In this document: in pieces, positions 34,017 through 44,492 of the stretch
Numbering within the stretch: the stretch's first letter is position 1
How the letters are laid out: every line of letters begins with the position of its first letter
DNA from: Glebionis coronaria
Taxonomy: Eukaryota; Streptophyta; Magnoliopsida; Asterales; Asteraceae
Reading direction: 5' to 3'
Length of the DNA stretch: 64,000 nt
NCBI GenBank assembly: GCA_025667525.1
Contig: CM046876.1
Location: forward strand, 16,169,320 to 16,233,319
Notes under the pieces: model-generated
The model's input: only the letters and a program-made list of their open reading frames with translations
The model's database searches: none
What the model was told of the DNA's origin: nothing
Translations under genes and position numbers: made by a program

Positions 34017-35925
34017 TCCTTAATACCGGTTGTTTTTTGGCCTTGTTTATCATGTAAGCACCACCAAAAATTGACCATACAAGGATAATCCCTAAATGAT
34101 CACATTTATGGGGATTCGAGTCGAGCTTTTGACTCGATTATCAAAAACAAGGTGCCTCGTGGAGGAAACCCATGCTTATCCATATACATATTATTGCTTT
34201 CTAATTAGTTTAATGTGAGGGGATTTTTACCCTTCCAACCTTTGTTCCGTGGTTGTTTGTGAATTGTGGTTTTTAGATCATGATCTTCACGATTGGAGCC
34301 TCTCGTGTTCGTTTTATGGGAGCACTCGATCGTTTGCTTTGAAGACTTTCTCAATATCCAAATGATATATCCTTTGATGTTCTAACCTTAGGTTTATAGT
34401 ACACTTCATAAACGGCTTTAAATTTAATGGTTACGCCCTTTCCATGCTAGATTAGGCATTCGACTACGTCTCTAGTATGGGGGTGTTTGCACCCCTAGAC
34501 TCGAAACATTAAGGACAATGTTTAACTTTAGTATGGGGGTGAATAGATACTTGCGTTGCCAAACCTTCACGCTAGGAAAGTTTATCTTTTTGTTTATCGT
34601 TTTGTTGCAAAATAAGGCTAAAAATGGCCAAATTTTAAAAAATTTCTCATTTTTTATAAGTGTTTGAAGACACGAATGTAGATTTCCGATGGCGAGAATA
34701 AAAGTAATTTTTGACTCGACCGTGCGTGTTGAGCACTTAGCTTCGATTCCTTAACTTCACATTAGGCTAAGTCTCTTAAATGAGGACGAGAAATGATAGG
34801 GTTAATTATAAGTTACTATGCTAAACGTAGAGTACTCTTATTCTTTCAAAAACTCATGTGTTCTCGTTGTTTGCTTATTCTCCCTTCGCATGTAAATATT
34901 TTTTGCTTAATAAATATTGACTTAGCGGCTTAGTTGGGATTGTTGTGTTTCTAGTCTTTTCTAGTAGCTTCCGTGTAATTAAATTGCGAAGACATTAAGG
35001 TATCGCCAGCGTCACGGTTTTGAAGTATTGGCACCCGAATAATCAAAAGCTTCACCCAATAATAAGATTTCAAGTGCTCACCTAAATCAAGCAAACAATT
35101 TGAAGCCCCACAAGGCCGAAAAATCTATGCAAAATTGAAAGTGAATCAAGCCTTAATCTTCGAAGCTTTAAAGATCCAAAATTCGCCTTAGCGTGAGGAT
35201 ATACGTCTTTGGCTAATAAAACCACCGATGAGGCGGATAATAAAAGGCAAGGCAAGATCGAAGTCATAATAAAAGCTTCATGGCGAAGTTGAATAAAAGA
35301 TGGAGGTAAACCAAAGACAATAAGGCCCTTCCGTTAGGGGGCGTATAAAAGTCTTGGTAATAAGCCTCATGTTCAAAACCGTTATAAAACCGTGTTTATC
35401 GATCCTTCTTGTTGACTTAATATTTTGACATCGTTGTCTATTAGGAGGGGTTATTGATTTGATGGTCTTGGTTACACCGTTAGGACTCTATTTTTAGACC
35501 TAAATCTCTATTATCGCATAAGTCAAACAATGTATCCTCGTGAGACATTCAAGACATAATAAAATATAAGAGATACAACTTAGGAAATTGGTAGGATAAG
35601 TACGTGATTAGGGCATATGAGTAGTGTTAGCATTACTAACTTATAAAGACAATGATCTCGTTGCACGCTTGGCATGGAATTGGGGTGAAAATCGAGGACG
35701 ATGAAATTATTTCTAACGAAGCATTCACGTGTTCTTATTCTTTGAACCTAAACGTCCCATTTTGCGATGAAAATCATACATTATGTCTAAAACGCAAGTA
35801 GTAGCAATAGAAGTAGTGTAGCTAGTTTATCATTCAATAAAGTGAATAACAATGAATTTTGGAGGTGCTACGATACTTTATTCTAGCATTACGTGAGGGC
35901 ACGAAAATGGTTTAGTATGGGGGAG
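34017..35925 (+). other. gypsy-3 3' region and polypurine tract
   Basis: 1.9 kb without genes, matching 62032-63857 on -. It includes three GTATGGGGG-type purine tracts (near 34477, 34533 and 35916); the last abuts the 3' LTR. The match to the other copy starts right after where its integrase ends, marking the deletion of pol in this element. Confidence 0.8.
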
Positions 35926-38900
35926 TGATGAGACTGCTTTTATACATAGTCTCATCGTCCAAAAAGGGCTTAAAATGCATTAAATGTCATCAAAATACCC
36001 ATATATATGCTTGTGTTTGTTGCTTGTATATTTTAGGTACGGATATTGAGAAAATGACAAAAGATCACAAGAATCATGCAAAACGAACACGAGAAACGAA
36101 ATCGCACAAAGAACCGGACCCAAATATGGAATTTCCAAAATTACCCTTGAAGAATTGAAGATTGGCAAGAATGGTCCCTAAACTTTGGAAGACTTGGCAA
36201 TTTATACCCTTGTAAAACTCATAATTTACATTGGGATCCCTAAAATTACCAAGAATATAAAAGAATGACCCTTGAAGATCTCAACAATTACAAAACAAGT
36301 CCTTGTCAATGTATTTGAAGACACAAGGACCAAAAATGACAAGTCATGAAAGTTATAAACATAGGAAAAAGGGGTTTTGGCTATTTAATACCAAGTGAAT
36401 GAAGCATGGGACTTGAGGGGCTAAATCTGCCCAGACAAGCAAACACACCTCAACCTATCAACCTTTGCCACTTCACCCTCCACTCCCCCTCAACCAATCC
36501 CCTTAATCCCTCCATCCACGTCTGCTTTCCACCATCTGCTTAATATAATTCTTTGAATTATATTAAACTAATACCCGTTTTTCCCTCTTAACACATCTTG
36601 TAGCAATTAACACACCCAAATACACCCTCCTTAATCCCAATAAGCCCTAATCCGAATGTTAACCAAATCAAGGGGTTTTTGTCCAATCTTTTCCAGATCC
36701 TTAATTTAACTTAACCTAAACATCTTAGCACCCCTTCGACCCCAACCATCCCATGTGCCCATACCCCACTCCCCTGCTCATGTCACTTTCCCCCAAACCC
36801 CACGAGGAGACAAGATTAAGGGTGGGATCTCTTTCCTTGCTCCCAAAGTACTTCTCAACGTCCAAGATCACTTCATCAAGCTGTACAACAGCAGGAAGAT
36901 CACATGTATCCAATTGACCAAGTTCAAACTCACAAGACCAAGGGCTTTTTGGAGATTTCAGCTTATTAGGGTTTTACATTTCTTGTTTTCTAGAGTATTA
37001 TGTATTATAGTATATATAGAGGTCGTATGTGACCCTATATCACTTTGTTCCAGTTTTATTTCTCAACCTTGTAATCCTTTTCTGATATTTATAAAAGTTG
37101 GTGTTTTTAAGTAAATGTAATTCCTTTTTATAATTTAAAAGTTGGTATTGTTTGAGAAATAACTCTGAGTTCCACAATTTATCCATTTGATTATTTGTGT
37201 TTCAAGTTTTATAAACTATAATTCCTTTTTCAGAAAAAGTCTTTTTTTGAAAAGTTGGTGTGTTTGAAAAGATTTTGATTCATAAAGATTTGTTCCAAGT
37301 AGTGTTAGTTTTGTTTGAGGTTCTTATTCACGAGGTTCAAGAGTGTTGTTATAAGGTTTTGAAAGAAAAAAAAGGTTTTAAGAAAAGAAAATAAAAATCA
37401 GTTGGTTTATTATCATTGTTACTGTTTCACGTTTGTTCATCTCAGCAGGTTCGGGAAGCTTGAGCTTGTTTTGATAGCTCATAAGCTCGATCAATCCAAG
37501 GCATGGATGTATGCCTTGGAGGTTTGCACTTATATCCTTCTCTATTTTCCAATTTTCTGTTAAATATTGATGTTTAAGTGACTTTGTGTGTTGTGTTTGC
37601 ATTATATGTTGAAAACCTGCGTTTGAATTATGTTGATTTACCATTTCATAGGTTTTGTTTAGATCAGTTGTTATTTGTTTTTTTTATATTGAGCACAAGT
37701 TTTCTTTCCATAAAAATTGATCCTAGATGTTAAAAAGGTGTTTGGGAATGCAAATCCTAGGGTAGGGTAAGCCACCTTTGGGGATTGATGTACTGTGCAC
37801 ATTTTTAACTTGTTAGGATATGTCATTTATGGCGAAGGATTCGTGTGTTTAGTTTAGAAACATCATTTTGCAATTTGATAAAAAATCTACTTAGGATAAG
37901 CAGTCCTAGTTTAGGTCTTTGTTAGTTGATATATTAATCTGAGATTGTTTCCTTAGTTTAATGTTAGCTTTGTTGTTGACTTATGAATGTGGTGTGTTTG
38001 ATATTTGGTTTTGAATAGCTATCTGTGATTAAGGCGGTATTTTCTTGCTGTCTAAACTAACAGAGACCACCAAATGGAGTTTGAGCAGGTTTAAGATTGA
38101 TTCAGGTGATAAAAAGTTGTTAGACAGTTAGGTTGTGGGCCAATTTAGACCTCTGGGGTGTCCTATTGTTGTTCTATAGCTTATCCGAGCTGATCATGTC
38201 ATTTAAAATCCACCAAAAAGAAACATAAAAGTCAATTGTAGTTCACTGTATGCTCACTATCTGATTTGGCATAATATGAATTGTTGTCTGCATATTTGTA
38301 CTCATCCTTGTTGCTTGTGAGTTATGTTGTGGCTGATTTGGTAGTTGGTTGGCTAATTGAAACTTATATTGTTAAGAAAAAGCCATAAGGAAGCCATTAG
38401 ATTAGCCATAGTTCTATATCACATCAGTGACTGGATTGAGCTAGTTTTGTGTGATCTTTGTGAGCCTACTTGTATTTTTCTTGTTAATTGTGACTCCCTA
38501 CACTCAACTGAGTGTAGGGGTGCCGTTCTTGTCCAAGAACAATAACAACTCATCATTAAACGACCTCAATTGGTCTAATTTTGCATCTGTGAAGAAACCA
38601 TCTTCTTTGTTTTTCTTTTGAATTACTGTAGCACTCTTCTCAACTTTTCAGGTACGTTTTTGATATCTCTAGGCTCAATTTTAGCCTAATCTTAGTTTAA
38701 GTTGTGTGTTGGAAGTGTTATAGGTCATCTGGGTTGTTTGGTTTAAAAAGGAAGAAAAAAAAAGTTTTTGTAAAAAGGACTGGCCAGGACTCGAACCTGC
38801 GCCATCCTTCTCAACACATTCTCATCTTACCATTGCGCCCTTGGGTCTTTTATTGACCAAGGGTGCAATTGATTTAGACTTAAGGCTTTTTTTGGTTTTG

Positions 38901-39587
38901 GCTTATTAAGTTAATCCGTTTGTTAAAGAGCTTACTACAGCTAATTGAATAAGCCAATTTCCACCATTTCATTTTTCTTACATTCCTGCTTTAGTTTAAG
39001 ACTTTTTGACACCAAGTTTGTATTTTTCACTCTTTTTAATTATTTTTATGATTATTTATTTACTCGTATTTTATTAATTAATCAAAAAATAGTTAAATTA
39101 GTTTTTAAAATTTTCAAAATATCTTTTTAGGTTTTTATTTAATACTTTGAGGTTTACATCTATTTAACTTTTCATTTTAGCTAATTTATGATTTTATTTA
39201 ATTTTTAGGTTTTTCTTTTACTTTAAAAATTAATATTAAATTACTAATTAGTTTTTAGACATTTTGGTTTTCAAATTAGTGACTCCTGTATTTTTCTTTA
39301 GTTAGGATAAAAATTTGGTAATTTTTGGAATACTTTTTCGTTTCGTCGAATTTTATGTTTTTACGTTTTTTTACGTCTTAGGGTAATTTTTAGTGTAATT
39401 CGTCTTATCCTTTCTCTTTTCTCACAAATATAATCACAAACCATTAATCATCTCATTACACAACGCACTTGCCTCCTTGAGAACGATCACACAAAGGGTC
39501 ATAAGTGCTTTCGTTTTCCTAAACTAACAATTAATACTTACCGCTTTTACCTCGTTTTCCTAAACGAGTGTGAATTTACAACCATCA
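35926..39587 (+). repeat. gypsy-3 3' LTR
   Basis: 3662 bp, co-linear with the 5' LTR. It has a ~20-bp insertion near 38710-38735 and the tRNA-like segment at 38777-38850. TSD GGGTT follows at 39588. Confidence 0.9.
38777..38850 (-). repeat. tRNA-derived (SINE-like) segment in gypsy-3 3' LTR
   Basis: Same segment as 29211-29284, with a full-consensus B box (GGTTCGAGTCC). Its presence in both LTRs means it was captured before the last insertion. Confidence 0.45.
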
Positions 39588-39592
39588 GGGTT

Positions 39593-41528
39593 CCACAATT
39601 CTTGGACATAAAGGAGTCAACTTGTGGAAACACTTGATATATCTACCAATGTTAGTTCCCTTCAGTTTCAGGTTGTACAACACTAGCTCCATACTTTGGA
39701 ACTACTTCGAGGACAAGCTCCTCAGTTAACCGCTTCCTCACCTTAGTCCATGATGTCCCATAAGTAACGATACCTATGGAATCAAGTCTGCCATTCCACC
39801 AAATTAATGCACGACCTTAGAGAGTAGCGATTTCAAACTGCACCTTATCCTCCTGATTAGGGTCACTGATTCGAAAGACTAACGCCAGCTTTTCAACAAC
39901 TGACACAATCCTCCATCATCTGTAGTTCCCTTCAGAGTCTACGGTTACACTTAATGAACGAAGTATAGTTATAGCCTCTAACTTTGGGCACATTTGTTCC
40001 ATCCGTACCACGAACATTATCGGCTCCAGCTTCAGCTCCACCGGTTCTAGTTTCACCAGTTTTTAGCTTCAGCTCCAGTTCCAGATCCATCATTCATGTT
40101 GGCCATGAATTCAACTAAAGATACAGCAACTTATTCACTAATAACTTGGCGCATTCGTGCCTCAGTCATAGCTTTCATTGACTTCATGATTCTTGTGTAA
40201 TGCAAATCAAATCATAATGAATATTCATTCAGTGATTGCGTTATACCACATGAATTTAAAAGAGAAAATCAAAGAAAGATAATAATAGAACGATGTGGAA
40301 TTAGGAATCAAAAGATAGTCATTCCATTGATCACAAACTAGTACAAGTTGTATTGTTAAGCATTATAGATAATCATCGTCTAATGCCATACAACTTAAAA
40401 GACTAGTCCCACTAACTGATGTCACAGTTTAGTTAGGGATTTACGAAAAGATACTACAATTGATAAACTAATATACTAAGAGTTACTAGGTAATTCACAT
40501 GGCTAAGAAGGCTCCTCGGTCCCACAAAAAGAAGATTTCTTCAGTGTTTTTCAGAGACGCTTGATATCCTCCTCAATTGGCGGTTTTGGAACAATCTCAA
40601 TACAACCATCTCACGATTAAACGATTAGAAGAACAAAATTAACGAATGGATCGAGAAAACGAATTATGAGTCAATAAGAGTTTAATCACGCAGATGCTAT
40701 ATGCTTAAGCCCACACGTTTATGAATCATTATTTCCATGGATTGATCAAGTCCTTCCAAATAAGATTCAGAAATTTGTAGTTCAACAATTTATAATTTCC
40801 TTGTACAAATAAATGGCCAGTTTATTTCAACGATTATAAATCACTTTATTTAAGCATCGCCAGCTCAACGCAAGAGATCAAGATCGAAACAAATGAGAAA
40901 CTGATTTAGCAGAAATGGCCAGTGATATGATATGGAATTCTGGTTGGCATGTGAACTCCATAACAATCAATCTCAATTCCTATTAATCAATAGTACCATC
41001 TCAGACAAACTTGTTTTTATCAAAACAGTATAATGTCGAATATTAATGAAAATGCAGATTAAATTTGCTAAACGAAATGAACGGATCGATAAATCAAGAA
41101 TAAGAATCAAGGAAATCAAAATCCTTGTAACCAAAAGAATATCAGCAAGAATATTAACCGTTTCGTTGGGATCATGTATATCCACAACTTAGTTAATCTC
41201 GAGAATAACAGGATTCATTTCAGGAATAGCTTTGGCGCTAGCATTAAAATGACTAGGGTGACTTCGTGACAATCGACGTCTTATAAATCTCGTATAAGTA
41301 TAAAATTATCATTTATAATTAAGAAAATGAAAACATACCTTGTAATTCACAAGTTCAAATAATCGATAAAGATTACAACATATATATAATCCCATATATA
41401 AAAATACTTTCATTCTCGTCCATTGGCAACTCGGAGGTTTCGCTTGCAACAGTTATAGTTAAAAGATTTCAAAAATTCATTTTTGGAAAATCTTTTCGTT
41501 CTCTATAACTTGAGCTCTGATGCCAATC
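39593..41528 (-). pseudogene. gypsy-R gag start and leader
   Basis: Read on -. Below the primer site lies a leader of about 1.3 kb without genes. Then gag remnants follow (about 40190-39593): a start like MKAMTEARMRQVISE, and scraps matching the Gag core of Tekay/Del-type elements (for example W-N-G-M-A and the L-K-L-K-G block) in several frames with many stops. It is continuous with the gag end at 26373 once gypsy-3 is removed. Confidence 0.7.
41514..41525 (-). other. gypsy-R primer-binding site (initiator Met tRNA)
   Basis: The - strand reads TGGCATCAGAGC, three bases from the LTR at 41529. It fixes gypsy-R on the - strand with its 5' LTR on the right. Confidence 0.9.
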
Positions 41529-43660
41529 TGTAACACCCCCAATTTCGGTCATAGCAGCGGAAGGGTCCTTGGGTGTTACTATCATGGTTCAATATCATAA
41601 TCATAGAAAACGGCTCAAAATAAGTCGTTTTAGTAAACATCCATTCATTTTCATTCAATAAAAGTACAATTTCATACACTGTCCTAGATAACTTCAAGTT
41701 TACAAAACCTAGTAAATGGTAAAAATTATTTGAATGGATATAATTTATAAAAGCGGGCCAAAACATTTCAAATAAGCAAGCTTCACGAAACCGCCTTCCT
41801 CGAGTGCCTTCCCAATGGACCTGAGATAAAACATGTTAAAAAGTCAGCAAAATTTGCCGAGTGAATCTATAGAGTTTAATTTAAATAAAGAGAACACAAG
41901 TATTCAAAATAACCTTCCATGGTCAATAATTTATCAAAGACAATTATGTTGTATAGACATAGTTATCGTGTCATTACATAAGTATCGTGACATTGAACGT
42001 TAACATATATTATTTCATCCCAACACACCTAGCCAAGTGCGTATATTTCTCTTATACAATGCATCCGATGTTTCATTACTAGTGCATCACAACACCACGC
42101 GATAGCTAGTCGCGGCCGGACTAGGCGTCACCCCGATAGATCTATCCATAGCATTAGCGTTACTTCGATTAACAATTCACGATTCATGGGTCTTTTAAGG
42201 CTAAACAAACTTATGTAATAACTTTCATCTAAACATACAATCGGGTTTCTTGTGTTCTATTTTTAAAACAAAGAGGGTTTACCACAACTTCTCGTCGCGC
42301 CCTTCATTTATAATAAATGCTTTTCCAATAAGTAGGGTTTCCACAACTTCTCGTTGTACCCTTTATTTGAATAAAACAAGCATGTTATCCCCCTCGCGGG
42401 TTTCTAAAACAATTAAAGAATTTAAAAGCGAGGCTATAGACTCACCTTTGCCAATAGTGGTAATAAGACGATCGCCGACGATTAGTGATGCCCGTTTGAA
42501 CACGAAAACCGCAACCTACCAAATAAGGCGCGTTCGTTAATAATCGACTTAAGTATAAATAATACTTAAATAATATAAAAATCAAAATTACAAAACCAAG
42601 ACAATCCCGAAAAATTTAATAATACAAGTGTTATTACTATACCCTTTTATTCAACACTATTCTTTTAAACACTTGCACTCTCAATATTGACCCGTCTTAA
42701 GACGCCAAGTCAACGCAAGTCAAATTATCCTTTTACTTCTCTCGGACCAGTAACTAAGTCATTTATATAATGACTTAACACTTGAGTAAATCACCATGTC
42801 CAATGGCAAATACTCAACTCACGCCACATAATTATTGAACTACGTGTCCAAAATACCAATCAGCATGTACACTCCCAATGTACACACCAATCTACCCTAT
42901 CTACACTTGTCCGATTTCGACGAAACTTGGTCACAAACTCACACATAATATGGATAAGACTCAGTTTAAGTTTCATTCAATAATATTACTTCTAAGGCCT
43001 TCTGCCCGACACATCTTTGTGTTATAAAAACCGGACAGTTTTACGCCTTTGACTTGTAAAATCATTTTGACATATCTAAACAACTCCATTTATAAAACCG
43101 ACACTCGGGTTTGAAAATAGACTCATGACCTGAGGTTTAGACATTAGCATCAGTCTTTGGACATTTTTAAAACTCATTGTATAGTCCCCGAGATTCGATC
43201 CAAATATCGACAACAATTTTCGGATTGTGCCGATACTCGTCTCCCGGTGCACGAATACTAAAATTGTTGTAACTTCGCACTCGTTTGGAGTTGGAAGTCC
43301 TACTTTATATCAAATCGAAGCTAACGAAATTCTGTACAACTATATCTAATTAGTTAAAAAATAATCATACAGTAAGTTACCCAAAAATGGCCTTGAACTC
43401 ACTGCCTAAAAATACATGTTTAAAAATCATACTAAAACAATTTTCCAACACATTTTTCCTAATTCTATACTCCTAATATCACCCTAATATCATTATAATC
43501 CATTGATCAAACATCTAACACACTTGCATGATCACCTCTTATAAATCACCATCAAAAATTCATACATGCAAGCACTCAAAATATAATTATAATAATATTA
43601 ACAACACTACATAAACAATATAAACAATATATAGATCAAACAAGTATGGATCATATGAAA
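41529..43660 (-). repeat. gypsy-R 5' LTR, truncated
   Basis: It matches 2316-4286 and then 23237-23390. The match ends at about 43660 (TCATATGAAA) in the middle of the LTR; about 770 bp of LTR and the expected GTCAA duplication with the rest of copia-1 are missing. It contains no genes. Confidence 0.88.
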
Positions 43661-44115
43661 ATTAGGAAAAAAGTATGAAAGAATCTGGAAATGTATGTGC
43701 AAAAGAGGTGGATTGAAAGTCTGAGAATGATCCACTATTTATAAGACAAATGTCCAACGACTATATCTGCCACCGGTTCCTTATTGGAGACCGCGGTTCC
43801 TTATCGATAAGGAACCGCCGTAGGCGCTAAGGAACCGCCAGCGTAGAGTCCGCTCCCTTTTGTCTTTTAGTGGGTTGGATCGAATCTGGGGATTAAAATA
43901 TCCCGAAAGGATATTCCAAACCAAGATAGAATATGTTATTTTCAAATTTCAAACTTTAAAATAATTATTTTAATAAATAATTTTCTTAAACAGAAAGTTT
44001 AATAATCAAACTTTGTAACACTTGATAAAAAGTGAGTTTTAAGAAAAGATTAAATCCTTGATCACTTAAATAGTATAATTACTTGTTTGTTCATACCTTA
44101 AGTGATAATGGTTGA
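43661..44115 (-). repeat. SIRE-type LTR fragment
   Basis: On - this matches the middle of the SIRE-inner LTR (for example rc AAAGAGGTG..CTGAGAATG near 43700-43735, and the AAAGTGAGTTTTAAGAAAAG stretch). It carries compound palindrome 10 and a TATA-like box (rc TTATAAATAG) at 43736-43745. It is cut on the left at the gypsy-R junction and on the right by copia-4. It is a third SIRE-type subfamily, clearly diverged from the two others. Confidence 0.82.
43768..43842. promoter_or_regulatory. Compound palindrome 10 (SIRE-type LTR fragment)
   Basis: CCGGTTCCTTAT, GCGGTTCCTTAT, ATAAGGAACCGC and TAAGGAACCGCC form two nested pairs with CGAT at the centre. It lies 23 bp from the TATA-like box on the - strand. 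Confidence 0.8.
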
Positions 44116-44482
44116 TGTTAATCCCATATTAATCCATAACACAAGATTTAGAAGAGATATTTAGAGAGAAAGAGAAGAAAAGTAGAGAGAGAAACAAGAG
44201 AGATTTTGGAAGGTTTATGTTTACTAGAGAGAGAAAGTAAAATGAACCAGCACCCTCTTCCACACATGGAAGAGGGTATATATACCCTAGGCTTTGTTGG
44301 GTCGTGGGTTAAGTAACATGGGTCGGGCTTGGCTTTGTCTTGGGCTTACGCCCCTAACTTATACAATATTAGCTTAAAGTCCAAGCCCGGTTTTCCCGAC
44401 TAACCTATAACAATACAAGACCAATAACGATTAAGATGACCTATTAAATTCTTGTTCGACTATATAAAATATAGGGCTAACA
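44116..44482 (-). repeat. copia-4 3' LTR
   Basis: 367 bp, TGTTAATCCC...GGGCTAACA on +. On - it follows the polypurine tract TGGGGGAGAT (44483-44492). The second LTR is absent, so the limits rest on TG..CA ends, the tract and sequence continuity. Confidence 0.7.
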
Positions 44483-44492
44483 ATCTCCCCCA

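Larger units (their letters stand above)
26374..39587 (+). mobile_element. gypsy-3: Ty3/gypsy element with gag and protease only
   Basis: It is bounded by TGATGAG...CCATCA and the target duplication GGGTT (26369-26373 and 39588-39592), in the gypsy-R gag. LTRs are 3640 and 3662 bp, 3-4% different in the part compared. The primer site TGGCGCCGCTGCCGGGG is of the type used by Athila/Tat elements. The 5.9-kb interior has gag and an aspartic protease, then jumps to the region after pol. Reverse transcriptase and integrase are missing, so it must rely on another element. The integrase end that should precede its 3' region is present in the related copy at 63858-64000. Confidence 0.9.

Noticed and set aside
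35082..35267. 61-codon frame on - in the gypsy-3 3' region, also at 62689-62874
   Set aside because: It is kept only because the 3' regions are homologous; it is antisense to the element and lacks a known motif.
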